A DNA stretch of 64,000 bases from Setoptus koraiensis (lineage: Eukaryota; Arthropoda), in assembly GCA_048013815.1 (NCBI GenBank), contig CM106586.1, forward strand, positions 13,640,001 through 13,704,000, written 5' to 3'. The notes below the pieces were generated by a model, which was given only the letters and a program-made list of their open reading frames with translations, did not search any database and was not told where the DNA came from. This document shows positions 1 through 13,400 of this stretch, one piece after another. The first letter of the stretch is position 1. Each line of letters starts with the position of its first letter. Position numbers and translations under genes: made by a program.

Positions 1-871
1 TCCAGCTCATTTCACCAGCTCATGTATAATATTCGTTCCACCTGATCTCACCTGATTCCAGCTGGTCACAGGTATATACTGTACTATTGCACGCCCAATG
101 AATTCAGCCATTTGTTTTTATCTGAATTTTGCTGGCTTCTGATTAATCGACCATGAACGTGTGTCTCTTTATTTCTAACTCGCTTGGTGTCTGTGAGAAT
201 CATGCCCGAGACAATGAGAGATTAAACTCGCTCTCACAGGTCATCTAGTTGCCGCCATCAGTCTAGTGCGCCATCAGTGCTAAACTGGGAATTATTTATA
301 TATTTCATCATGATAATATTAGCGATAGCACACAGATAGAGAGACGTAATGTCCACACACTGTGGAGCGACATTTAGATCCATCACCTCTGGTGTGCTTA
401 GAATCGCTGGCAGGGGGAGCTGGCGGAGCAGATCAACAACAATCGATAGTCATCAACGAAGCGCCCCCTTGCAAGACATACACGTTTGTGGGTCCAGTTT
501 GCGCGTCCTGGGCGCAGCTAGGCGATAGTTGAAAAAACAAAACGACAACTGTGAGTCGTGTGGGCCGCGATCCGCGGGCCCCAAAAGAATATTAAATCTA
601 TCTGAGCATGATGACTATGCAAGTTTGTCTTGTCAATGCAACAAACTGGCATCTCGGCCATGCAACAGTAACAGCAACGCCAACAAATTTCTTGTATTTG
701 TGTTGTTTGCCAGTGGGCAGCGAGTTTCGAGTTGCCAGTTGCGAGCAACGAACAGCAAAAAGGAGACATCATCAATCAAACAACTACTTGCTTCATATCA
801 AAAGTAACGGGCTCGGCACCCAATCATCTGATATTTATGAGATAGCTGCACTCGCTCGCTATCATTTATCT

Positions 872-922
872 GCTTACAAGCTCGCTGGCTGGCCCAGCAA
901 GCTAGCCAGCGAGCTTGTAAGC
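872..922. repeat. Perfect inverted repeat, 19-bp arms, 13-nt spacer
   Basis: The left arm 872-890 is GCTTACAAGCTCGCTGGCT and the right arm 904-922 is its exact reverse complement. The transcript or single strand could form a stable hairpin. No gene is adjacent. A protein-binding site or a quasi-palindrome made by template switching are both possible. Confidence 0.9.
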
Positions 923-2290
923 GGGCTCGCCGAGAGGGGCGCTTCTAACGAGCCTCTTCTGGCTGGTTGGACGGGCGCGACACACACACACAATATGTAG
1001 AAACAACAAGGCAACAATGTACAAGTGCAACCAACAACAACACCTATCATCTCACACACTTATCGAATCTTATCTAGGGGTTATACATTCCGCCGACCTT
1101 AACTTGGCCAGCGACTAACACAAAACTACAAGTGGGCCCCACTCTGCCCCCGCGCCGCCTCTTACCTGGGAATAGCGGCAAGATAATCGATTTGCAAGAC
1201 GCTGACGGTGCCGACGGTGATTCGACAATGGCCCACGAGAAGCCCCACGAATGCTGAGCTCGGTTCACAGTGATACGAGCCCATTTGCACCGGTGCATTC
1301 GTTTGTTTACAGCGGCCCCAGCGTTTATTCACAATTTGGCTGCTAGCGTTTAGCGCATTAGCGTTGCTGGTTGGTTGCAATATTTCGGCTCGCCACCTCG
1401 CTCATAGAAAAGTTATGAGTTGAGGCCGCTTGCCACTCAAAACCCGTTTCGCTAGCGACCAGATTAAATGAAATTCTCGCCACTTTGCCCCCGCGTGACA
1501 AGCCATCAAGCGCCATTATTCAATATATCACCATGTATGGCCGATATGACATGATGCGATGCATGGCAAACCTAAAACGAGATCCGAGCTGATTCGTGTC
1601 GTCTTCGATTCGCGTGATACGCACCGCATATCAGCAACGTGTTTCATCGGTGGCCGCTTGCCAGCAAACACGTACAAGTTGCGTGGTGGACTGTTCTCAT
1701 TTTCATGAATACGACGCCACGAGCTGGAGTTTGTCTTGTTTGTGGGCCGTGTGCTCAATTTGGTATTTGTGTATGTTGGCTTCGGTCACTGGATAGCCGT
1801 GGAATTTGCAAGGCTTTCGACAGGCGCGACAAGTTTGCGCGCATTTGTGCATCAAACAGAATAAAAAGAATCGTGGGGCCAATAGCGGCCAAAAGCCGCT
1901 GTCTGGCGAGCCGCAAAAATCAACGGAAACGCTCATTATGGCGTTTCCCGTTGAGAGTGACAGCAAAGAATTATTATTGTTATTTGCAGTACAAGTGACC
2001 GTAGCGATCATAGCCCATGATCGTAGCCTATGATTCGTAGGCCAGCGCCAGAGATTTCGATGTTGAGCCTCGGCCACCTAGCGACACTTTTGATTGACGC
2101 CTCCTGGACCAGAAGTGTCCACAAGTGAGCCGGAGCGCCCAGCGACGCTGACAGCCGGAAAACGATATTTTCGCCCAAAAAGACACATGTCGCGCATGCT
2201 GAGGTGTTGCGGATAGCTGGACTTTTCAGCAATTATTTCGCAGCATGCTACTACCAGCGAGATGGAAAAAATGTAAATGCGAGAGTAGAG

Positions 2291-2380
2291 ATGCGGAAAA
2301 GTGCGAAAAAATGCGAAGGAGTGCGAGAAGATGCGAAAAAGTGCGAGGAAATGCGAAAAAGTGCGATAAAATGGGATAAA
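2291..2380. repeat. Minisatellite, 10-bp unit (nine copies)
   Basis: Nine 10-bp units alternate between ATGCGAAAAA-like and GTGCGAAAAA-like forms, giving a 20-bp higher-order period. The top strand is purine-rich throughout. It sits in noncoding desert. Confidence 0.9.
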
Positions 2381-2565
2381 AACAAAGCTTCAACGAGCTG
2401 ATATGGGTGGCAGCACGAACGCGTGCCATTCATTATCGCATTGCTTGCATTCATTGAAGGCGAATCTGGTGCGACTTACCATATATTCTGATTTCTCCTT
2501 GCTGATCAACTAGCACAATGGCGTAACCTTTGATATCGCTCATTACGGAGATGATTTACAGCTAA

Positions 2566-2614
2566 CGGTGTCGGTGTTGTCGGTGTCGTCGGTGTTGTCG
2601 GTGTTGTCGGTGTG
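2566..2614. repeat. Minisatellite, 9-bp unit CGGTGTTGT
   Basis: About five copies of CGGTGTTGT or CGGTGTCGT in tandem, the outer ones partial. The same vocabulary recurs around 41950-42010. Confidence 0.85.
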
Positions 2615-3759
2615 CACGAGCAACTGGCAAGCGATTGTGTGTTGGCGCCAAAAGAGAGCGATGAGATAATTATTGAATAATATTTTCTCAGCCTTGCTAA
2701 CACTGTGCTTTGTTATCTTTTGTCGTTGCTGCACAAAGTTTCGTCTTCCGCTTGTTTGGCCAGTATGAGTGGTACCTAATTAGCAACCTAGTGAGCGCCT
2801 CAGGAGTGTCCAGCTAATGGCCTGGCTGTTAGACAGCCAGACAGAGATAGAGAGGGAGAGGGAGAGAAACAAGAATTGATCAATGGTCAGCAACATGACA
2901 ATTTATTGACACAAAAACCGTTATTAGTTTCAATGGATATATAACGTTATTAGATAGATATATTTAGCCAGGCTCGTGTGGGTTATTCGTGCGTATTCAA
3001 GTGAGACTAGAGCCCCCATTTCTGTTATAACAACACGCAGCCAGATATAACAACAACGCATTGATTGACAACAGTGCATTGAGCCACGCTTGGCCTCATT
3101 ATAGCCAGTTAGTTTTGCATGGTGTTTTGCCGGTATACATATATATACTGCCACTACTGCTACTGATATCGTAGGTCGTAGTAGTTTATGCAAGTATATA
3201 TAAATAAATATATATTTCAGTATAAGTGCATGCTCGATTGTACAGATTAAATCGATTGGGGCCACATTGGAGACTGCTGTTGGCCGGTCGGCGCCGGTCA
3301 GTGGCTGCCAGCAGAAATGGCGCCCAAACTAGGCGCCGAATGAGGCCTGAAAGGGGCACGTATCACGCTATTGCGTAATACACGTTGCATTGGGCGTATT
3401 TAGTAGGATCGCATTCGGTGGATAGCTCATTGATTGCGGAGCTAGCTGTTGTCGCTGGCCAGGCGGTTGGGGCCCACGCTTTAAAATGGCGGGCGCACAC
3501 TCGGAACTCGTGTGAGTCTGCCATTCCAAGTGTGAGTGTGTGTGTGTGTGTTGTCAATAAGCCGGACACAATTCCGTTGGCGTTTGGGTAATTTCGAAGG
3601 GGCTCGTTTAGGCCACTGGAGTGGCGTGCATTTATTACACTTATTACACGAACTGGCACTGGACTGCAACGGCTGGCCAGAGACTGAAAAGTCAATAATG
3701 CGCATCAGCCCGTTCGTGCACCTCGGCTACTAAATGAACTGGCGTCAGCATCGGCGCCA

Positions 3760-4015
3760 CCAACAACAACGGCAACAGCAGCGACAACAACAACGGCAAC
3801 AACAACAGCGACAGCAACAATAACAGCAACAACAACAGCCAACAGCCAACAGCAACAACAACTGGCAGCAGCGGCACTCGATCGGGGTCGTGTTAGCTGG
3901 TGGACAAGTGGATGGCAAGCGAGTCGTGTGCAAACAACTGCTACTACTTATGCAAAACAGACTACAACAACAACAACAACAACGGCAACACAAACAACAA
4001 CATCAACACCAACAC
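3760..4015. repeat. CAA/CAG/CGG-rich triplet tract
   Basis: Two blocks (about 3760-3860 and 3964-4015) are composed mainly of CAA, CAG and CGG triplets. They read as poly-Gln, poly-Thr or poly-Leu depending on frame. I see no flanking coding homology, so this is treated as simple-sequence DNA. Confidence 0.75.
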
Positions 4016-5478
4016 ATTACACGCAACACTGTGTTGTGTAATACGAAACACTTTTTTGCCCGTTACGCAAGCTTGACACTATCTTGCAACTTGACCACAC
4101 TCATTCTGAGCACACTCTCGAAGGCATGTCAATGAATTGTTTGGCTCGCTCGGTGAATTGGCTGGCCAACTTGACAAGTGCAACAACACGAGCACAAGTG
4201 CCGGTTGTTGTTTGAGCAGCTCCAACGCATTTCGCTCATTTGAATACTGGCCGGACAATTGGGCATCGTTGCATGACAAAGCTGCCCACAATCCGCTATC
4301 CAGCTGACAATGCCACCGACGAGCCGACTGACGAGCCGACTGATGGCGAGAGCAAACGATTGTCGGACACACGAGACCCGAATGCCACAATTGTCACCAA
4401 TCAATCAATGCGCAACGGCACACAATACGGCCACCTAGCGACCACAATTGGCCGCCGGCATTCTATTGGCATTCTGTTGGCGCCTCTATTCACTAAATTG
4501 GCGCCTCTATTGGCTAAATTGGCGACAAACTTTGCCAATTGTCAATTGGTCACCAGCTGTCACAAGCGCAACAAAATGACAGCTAAACAGCTGTCACGCA
4601 CTCCTCTGTCGTGGCCAGTGTCGAGACAGGTAAATTGGCCGAAATTCTTTCGCTCTGATCGTCAAAGTTTCATTTCGGCCATTTCGACGCAACATTCATC
4701 TAAACAACAACCTATCGATGATATACTCACCTGTCAATTAATGGAGGCCCGCACAATTGTGTGCGACGATCAGCTTGCCATCGATGGCTTCATTCACGTG
4801 GCTGGCCCTCTCGTGGCGATTGTGAGCGTGTCTCATTGGTGTTGCTGTCACGACAATGTTGGTTGCGCCACAGTTGACAGACTGCTGGCGATTATGTGAG
4901 TTGATTATGTAACGTAATAATATCGCGAATGTCAGCGCGCTGAACGAAGCATCGCAACAATAACAATTTGAACGATTTGAATTTTGTGACTAGTGGCACT
5001 TTGTTTTATCCAGTGAGTTAATAATTGGTTTGTGTGACGAGTGAGCAGATATAATAATGCACAGGTATGTGATCTATTACGTTGTATTATGCCGATTTTT
5101 ATGGAGGTTGCAGCCGAATTGGTGCAAACACGCTAATGCACTGTTGTGGCGCAGTTGTTGTTTTCGCAATCGCAAACAGAAGATAAATGAAAAACAAATG
5201 CAACGAATGCAACGACGATTCGATGAGCGACACACCAGAGAGCACTGTCAAAGAGAAACTGTCAAAAGGATTATCTGTTCGCGAGTGAGCACTGCCTACG
5301 TGGGGCCCCACCGTGGATAAACCACGAGCGCGCCGACAGCGCATTTCTCTGGCAATTATTGGCACGTTTAACGCTTACCAGCACGCTAATTCGCGCCTGC
5401 GCCCCAACCGACCACGGGTTCGTTCTCTCGTTGTGTTTGCGGTAACTCACGCATGGGCAAACAAAGCCGGCCCGGCCC

Positions 5479-5521
5479 GGCCCGGCGCGCTGCCGAGTCG
5501 CGCTAACTAGCGCGCCGGGCC
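5479..5521. repeat. Inverted repeat, 13-bp GC-rich arms
   Basis: The left arm GGCCCGGCGCGCT (5479-5491) is the exact reverse complement of 5509-5521, separated by 17 nt. It follows a short GGCCC/CCGGC tandem run at 5468-5485 that is seen again near 6557-6571. Confidence 0.85.
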
Positions 5522-7430
5522 GCTGGCTCGAAATTGTATCAAAACAACGAGGCGCCAGCTGCTCTCTGGCCGGCTGTTAATGAAACAAACACTGGTATTT
5601 GCCAAGTCGAAATGGGGCCCCATTTGCAATTGAACGGCCCAAACATTCGGGCAGCCAAATATGTAGTCGCGTGGGCTGCGTAGCGTCTAGTTATAATTTT
5701 AGCAGTCGATGGTCATATCTGACAAGTTACGCAATGACAAACTCAACAGTGGCTGCATGATGCAAATCAACGCGACGGCCTGTCGCGGGCAAACAACGGC
5801 CGCCGGCCCCACGCGCGGGACCCACAAACAAACGTCGCGACTGCAAATAACGGCGTGACTTTATTTCAATCTCGATAACTTTGTTACTGTTGGCGGCAAC
5901 AAGGTCAGTGAGTCAGCCAGAGTGAGTCATGATCCGGCAGCTCGTGATTTGGCAACTATATGGGCTAAATCACGGCGAATAGATTACATCTAGTCATATA
6001 TAGATAGATAGATAAGTCTAGTCTATCATATGCTGCGATCTCTTTACATAACCATTATCAGCTGTAATAACCGTTTCAAACTGTCAACACACCGCCAGTG
6101 GGTGCCAGCCACCAGGGGGCTATTGCTGGCTGTGCAAGTGCAATTGTGTCATTGGGTTGCCGCTGGCTGTTTTAATTATTTGAAAGCAGCAACAACGAGC
6201 CGGCCTCGTTTATCTGACATTCAATTTCCATTTCACCGGCGCATTGCATAGAAATTCGCATAGAATGGCTGCGCGATGAACTCTGCAAACTCTAATGCTT
6301 TGTTTTTTCTTTGCCTGCCAAACGAAGGGGGGGAGAAGCTACTACACACTAATTGGCACCACACAGCCTCCGCTTGCCAGCCAAGCCAGAGGCAAGAAAA
6401 AAGGGGCCACGAAAATGCCTCTCAACGCCGCCAGCTGAATGGTGATGCTCGATCAATTATCCGCATCAATTGCTCTCCGAGGGGCCCCAGCTCACAGTTT
6501 GGTTGCCTGTGTGCCGGCAACTTTGGCTCGCTCATCCCACTCGACTGGATGCAGCCCGGCCCGGCCCGGCGCTTGTATTAATGGGCGTTGTTGAACACGC
6601 TTTAAGCTCTCATTTCAACTAGCAGCCTCCGACTTGCCAACTGACTAGCTGCGACTTCAGCGATTTACAATATTGCAAATTGCAACAAACCATACAAATA
6701 AACGCATTCGCCTGTCAGTGGCAAGCAAAAAAAAAACCAAATGAAAAGTGAAAAACGTTGCCACCGCAACTCATTAGAGCTGGCCCCTGGATAAGCTAAT
6801 GACAAGACGACACACGATTATGTTTACAGACAAAATACACTCAACAGTCAGCTGGGCCCCCGGTACCTGAAAATTGAAAATTTATAGTTATTGGTGTCGT
6901 GCCAGTGGCAAGCAGCGAAACTACTTGGGACCACTAATCCCTTCTTAATCTCAAACCCTTCACCCTGAACTGTCTAGCAAATTTTGATGTCATAGTCAAA
7001 GCGATAAACTAGTGCAGCTAATATTGGAGGCCAATCGCCCAGTGAGACGCCACGAGTTTTAGGCGGGGGCCAATTTTAACAATCGAAATTTTAGTTGACT
7101 TTCTTGAGCCTGTGCGGCCTTATTCTGGCGAAGAATTGCTGGGTTGGGAATTTGAGTTCACTCGGTTGTATAATGAAGGTTGCGTATTATACATATACTG
7201 TGGTGATCGAGGGGCCTCTTACTTTTGTTTTGTGTGTCATTATTATCGCTATTTACGATACGATGGTCGATATCTAGCTTGGTATGAGCACGGCGACTAA
7301 AGTTATACTGAAAGATGGACGCTACGAGTGTGATAAAGAGATGATGATGCCAAATAGATGTGGGTGTGTGCTGCAAATTAATGCACAACTTGTATGCAGT
7401 TTGAGTGAGATTTCGATGGACAATTAGTCA

Positions 7431-7634
<204 letters not shown>

Positions 7635-9699
7635 AATCACTATGGCAACCAGGCTGCACGGGCCCGTCGGTGTGTGCCGGCCGAAAGTTGATGATCTGTC
7701 TATGATTATTAAAGATTCCATCTGTTTGCGCGGCGAGCTCACGCTGTTACGTAACATATTTCCATTATATTGATTATTGCCTCTGTTGTTGCTTTTCTAT
7801 TAACTCTGACCTTATGTTCTAGCTATAAACGCACACGCGCAGCACGCGTCAGGTTAATGACCATAACTTTGGGGTTGCTAGGCACACGGATAAATAGCGA
7901 CAGTAATGATAGTTTCAGCTGGCAAAAGTGCTAAACTTGGCCTCACTGCTCTCCCAGAGTCTTATCCAGCGTTTGCTCTGTTTCTGTTCACTCAACTTGC
8001 TTTTTCGAGTCCTTTTTCACTGTCCACGGGGCCAGTGAAAGAGGCGACGAATTTGAACACAGCGCGAGAAAGAGAAAAACAGTGGCCCAAAGGGGGCCAA
8101 AAGAAGAAAAGTGGCCCCATTGAGCCTTTCCACTTTTGCCAGCCCGCCCGGCCGGCGTCAGGTAACACCGGCCAGCGTGAACAGCTCTAGCGGCAAATGC
8201 TCTCTTGTCTGTCCAATATACCGAAAGGCTTTTGTCTAACAAAAAAAAAAGTATATAAATGTATATCTTTGCAACGTCTCAAAAGGCAGCTCACAAGGTG
8301 AGCGGCAACAAAATGAATAGTTACTAGTGACCGAAGCAGAGTGGCTCCTCTTTCAAGCGAGCTGCCCCCTGCCCCCTGCCACAGACAAACAGACTGCCGG
8401 ACGAACGGACAAACAAACGAACAAACAAACAGCGTATATAATCACCAGATTATATACGCCAGATATATATCGTATCCATCATATAAGAGCACCAAAAGTA
8501 CAGCAACTTTTGGCCACTCTCAGGCGCACTTTTGGGCCTGCCTGCCTGCCTTTTGTACTCTTCTCGGGCCTCTTGCCTCTGTTGGCCCCAGCATCGATGC
8601 ATTATTTACAGTTATGTTGCAATAGTTTGGACAGACAGTGTGCAGTGGGGCCCATCTACATGCCGGCACATTGTCGAGGCTACCGTCGTCTCAATGTTTG
8701 GCCGAAATAGCGCACTTTTAGTGAAAACATTGCCACTAATGTCCATTTGAGTGATGACCGTCAGCCGTACGTATGCAGCCAAGACTTGACTCGACACTGC
8801 TGCTCAACCTCTGGCTACTGTCGTTGTTTTTTGCCAGCGCCAACGTTGATGCCTCGCCAATGTATCTAGTCACAATATAAACTCTCTCACAAAAACTAGT
8901 TCAAGTCGCCGCCTGGCCCCATCTCGAATTTCACTCCATTTGCTTTATGAGTCATGAGTGGTCAGTGCAACAGTCACGCACAAACACACCATACACACAC
9001 TTTTCTGGCCACTTTTCTGGCCATGTCCGACATTTTGGCACCAGGTTGGCAGGTTTCCGTTGTCAGCGTCAGGTCCAACAAACAAAACTCAACACGCCAA
9101 CAGGAACAAAACGGCTAATGATAATTTATTATTATCATTATTATTAGTTCCACTCCGATTATCATCGGCCGGTATGAGTATGTTTGTATGAATTCAATCT
9201 AGCTGTTGTTTGTGTCCGCGCCCAACTGCGCGCTTCTCCTGACCGCTGAAATCATCAACGCACTTTTTGAGGCCAACCCAACTTGGCCCATTGAATAGCC
9301 AAATATATATCTCTCTATCCTCATTTTGTCGCCTTTATTGCAAGCAGCATCGCACAAACTGACAATTTTTGCCGACGCCAGGGCACCGGGCCGAAAATAG
9401 AGCGTATGTTGCGCGCGATCTACCCAATGAGCCACACAAGTGATAATGTATTCGCAATTATCAATTTTGCTCCCCCTCACCGGACTGGACAATAGATAGC
9501 AAATCGTGACATGTTCAAGATCCGAATTTCATCTGTTAGCCTCGTCGAGCTTCGTCAAACGCGGCCATTTAACCAGCGTTTCGGCACAACGAGTTGATTG
9601 TCGAGCAATCGGTCCGCCCCCGAAAAGAGACTAGTCAAACTTATGCCGCCATACCGAGACAATCAAATAGATAGCCTTTCAAATCCGTGGATCAGATGG

Positions 9700-10250
9700 A
9701 TGCACAAATGTGCCGTTGAGATTTGGTGTCCGAAAATTTTTCACTTTCATTCTACACAAATCATGAGTGGAAAAAGGCGGTTTTGATTGAATTTCGGGTG
9801 AACCTGCCATAACTTCACATGAAAAATGATCCAGCATTTGCAGGTATTTGCCCTTTTCAGCTCGAAAGCTTGTTTTGGAAACGTACAGGCCAACCAAAAA
9901 ATAACGCCACGCGGTATTACTGTATGGAAATCCAAGGTTTTTCACGCACACAAGCACGGCGAAAAATACCGTGAAGATGTGAAAAAACGGATTCGAAATT
10001 CATGCCCAAAAAATTATCTCAATATATTGGAGTGCCTGCTCATTGTTTGGAGTTTTTTGTTTTCATTTTTAATCTTGATGATTTTTGTTCTGCCGCTCAC
10101 TGAGCATTTTCATGATGAAGTTTGCAAGCTGCCGCAGAAAATGCGTGCCAGCGGAAATTATTTCTGCCAAGTTGAAAATTTGTTTGGGGCGCACGTTCGT
10201 TCAGGCCGAAATTTTTTCGGCCCTCGCTGCTGTTGTTTTAGAGAGAATTT
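9700..10250. other. AT-rich island in the desert, possible old interspersed repeat
   Basis: This segment lacks the GC-rich short-word vocabulary of its surroundings and has runs such as GAAAAATTTT. Fairly long frames are open on both strands, but no transposase, polymerase or other domain was recognised. It may be a fragment of a dispersed element. Family and ends are unknown. Confidence 0.3.
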
Positions 10251-10253
10251 TTT

Positions 10254-10375
10254 CGTTTGGAAATTTTTCGCTAGGGAATTTTTTCGCTAGGAAATTTTTT
10301 CGCTAGGAAATTTTTCGCTAGGAAATTTTTCGCTAGGAAATTTTTCGCTAGGAAATTTTTTCGCTAGCAAATTTT
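10254..10375. repeat. Minisatellite, 15/16-bp unit with CTAG core
   Basis: Eight tandem copies of CGCTAGGAAATTTTT, some with one extra T so that the unit is 15 or 16 bp. The first and last copies are diverged. It abuts the AT-rich island on its left. Confidence 0.92.
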
Positions 10376-12086
10376 CCCGCGAATGGTTGCAACTGGCAGA
10401 GCGAGCTGGGCAGTTTACGTGAGCCGCGAACGCAGTGTATCTCGAATAGACACCGTGTGCGCGCCCCTTGTTGGTCTTAATAGAGTTGATCCCAGATTAG
10501 GCCGGGTCTGATTAGCGGCATTGCGAGGTGCACGGCGAGCGGCCGAGATCGATCCGATTGTGTGGGTGTGCCGGACAATAAAACGAACACTCAAGCAGGC
10601 TGGCTTCTGTTTGGCCTTGCCAAATTCTTTGCGGCTATCTGGGCGGCGCTATCTCATCTCGTCGTTTCATTTAATCGCGTCTCGTATCGTCTCGTCGGAA
10701 CACACACACACTCGACATGCTTCGGCACTCATTATGCCCACTTATTATCTGGGGTGCATGTGGGGCACGGGCTGGCCGGCTTGGCGACGGGCAGCGAGCA
10801 CGCGGGCGCATAGAGCACGCAAACACTGAAGGGTGCAAATCATCTAAATTTCATTAGCTTGCCGTCCGAATACTAGAGTCTAGAGAGCCGCGAATGGCCA
10901 CGTCCCGGTTGTTTGTGGGCGCTGCTGAGTCCGTCAGAAACGGAACAGCTCCATTGATGGCCGGACTCGACGACAGCGCTGGCACGACGCAACTGGGCCA
11001 ATTCTTCGCCGATGGCAACCAATGGTTAATGCCATTTGCATGGACCTCATTGCGTCGACCAACTCGGTCACTCGTCAGCCACTGCATCTCGCCCGGCCAA
11101 CTAAAGCCAGCCAGCTCGGCCAGCTTAATCTAGGCCTGGCTCAATACAATATTATCATTATATTCGCGACTGACCGCATCGCAATCGATCGCCCGACGCA
11201 ACACAAACGGACACTCGGCCGAAAGTTGTCTAGAGCAAACGGGCTACAAAAGCCAAGAGAAAATCGTGCAATCCAGCCAGGATAATACAGAAGAAGAAGA
11301 AGCAGTTCGAATAATTCCAGATAATCTCGGAAAAGTTTGCCGCGCGCTTCCACGACAAATCGGCCAGTCAATGGGCACAGGCGGGCGAGAAAAAGAGAAG
11401 CGACAAACACAGAGACAAGCAACTGTTTAAAGCATCGAGCGAGCGTCCTTGACGGGGCCCAGAAATATGATCTTGGCGCGGACAGATCGCCTGGCGCACC
11501 TATATCGGCAGTTGCGTCTGCCAAAAACGAACAAATCGGGGCCGATTGTTTGTTTTTGGTCGTTGTGGCGTTTGTTTGCAGTCGCTGGCCGCAAACAATC
11601 GACCGGCTAATCATGCTAGCCAGTGCGCCGGAGATTGTGCCAGCGCAGCGGCATAATGCACAGTGCAGTGGGGCGCCGGTCAAGGTAAAAATGGGCCCCG
11701 ACAGCCATATCTCGTACAAATATCTAACATGAGCAGATGGCGAAGAAAAAAAAAACTCTTGCTCACGGTGTGCAAGAATTTTCGTCCGTCACAGCCGATG
11801 ATTTGCTGTGTCACTGTGTGCTTGGGTTACAAATCAAGCGCGCTCCGGTTTCCAGAAAACGACTCTGTCAGTGTTATCTGGCCCACTAATAGGCCCTCTA
11901 ATGGCCGGCGAGTGGATAAATTTAATCTGCTGGGCCCGGCTGCATGACCGACCGCAACACACACAGATTAGCAATTTTCTTTTGTGACAGAGACAAGTGG
12001 TGGCCAGTAATTCAAGTGCAGTTTAAACAAGAGCGTGCGTCTCGTGAATTACAATGTGCCTCTATGATTTTGTTGCCAGTCGTCAA

Positions 12087-12127
12087 TCGCCAGTGGCCAG
12101 TGGCGACTCGCGACTGGCCACTGGCGA
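12087..12127. repeat. Perfect inverted repeat, 15-bp arms, 11-nt loop
   Basis: The left arm TCGCCAGTGGCCAGT (12087-12101) pairs with ACTGGCCACTGGCGA (12113-12127). Each arm itself contains the palindromic word TGGCCA, so the whole is a nested palindrome. Confidence 0.9.
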
Positions 12128-13400
12128 CAAGATTTCACACTTGACCAGTTCAGAAATCTCTCCTATTCGCACTTGTTCGCCACTGTTTCGTCACGGCCAG
12201 TCGTGTCGCAGTGACATCATTCACGCCGCCCGAAAACTGACCACTGCAGTTTTTTAATTTCGCCAAGCCAGTGACGCTCCTCATCACAACAATTTTGCAC
12301 AAAGGCCAATCCGGTCTGTGGTCTGCAGTAGTCTGGAAATGTTCTCATTGTTGCTCGATTGTTTGACCGGCTGCCAGATTGTTTGTTTGTCTGTCTGTTT
12401 GTTGGTTGGCGTCTTCTCGTGTCAAGTGCAACGCTATTGTTGCGCAACAACAGCGATAATTTGCGCAAACGTATCACTTGTCACTGGCCAACACCAAAAA
12501 CTACAAACTCTCGCTCTGTCGTATTCTACTTTCGTTCTGCTATAACTCGCGCCGCATTCCGTGCCAATTCTACTCTCATCACTTTCAATTTGTTTGAAAG
12601 CCTCTTTTTTCCTCTCTGTCGCTCCCTTCCTTTTCAGCTCTCACTCATAATGATGGCAAGCGACGGGAACAAACGAAAATGAAAATGAAAAGTGCGCCGC
12701 GTCAATTGTTGTCCAACTTGCCAAGATGCCGACTTCAACTCGCCAATGACAGCAATGATAATCCTGGATAATTCCGGCCACACGCCACTTTTGGCTCTCG
12801 TCATTGCGCCTTGCCGTCTGCCAGCTAGCACGTGACGTAACTAGCTGGACGGTCCAACTAGTGGTGAGATAGTTCTGGTTAAGTGTGGCTATGTGATATC
12901 GTCACTGCGGAATCAATTTGAGCTTGGCGACTGCCATTCAAGGACGCCAGTATCATAGCGCACGGCATAGAGGCATAAAACAGCAGTATTGTTGTTGGCA
13001 GCTCTCCCGACTAGACGTCTGATGTGTCATGATACCAGCACAAGTGCGTGAAGATTGTTACCGAAAATGAGAATGGCCAACAACCACTCGCAACGCAACA
13101 ACCAAATTGAATATCATGCACTAATCATCAGCCAGCGACTTACCTGGCCATTGTCAGGAGGCACGTCGTAGTCAGCTGATCGTAATCATGTCCTGCGTCT
13201 CGAACCTGCAAGGATCCTCTTTCTAGTCAACTGCAACCTGCCTTATAAACCGAGCGATAATACTTGATTAGTTTGTATATAACAATGCCTGCCTCTGTCA
13301 TCTCTTGGTGGGATAATAGAACGCCGAGAACCCGACACCAAAAATAAGTCTGAGCATGTGTGAGCAACACAGTAGTATGGTTGCACGCGAGAGTTATTCC

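Noticed and set aside
4240-4899. 219-codon plus-strand open frame in the left desert
   Set aside because: The translation is an arbitrary reading of local repeats (for example DEPTDEPTD and LAPLFTKLAPLLAKLA) with no recognisable domain or splice context.
9826-10290. 154-codon plus-strand frame ending in FFVWKFFAREFF-type residues
   Set aside because: The end is the CTAG minisatellite read as protein, and the rest shows no domain.
11141-11719. 192-codon minus-strand open frame
   Set aside because: No homology recognised. Overlapping frames on the other strand are equally open, as expected for stop-poor repetitive DNA.
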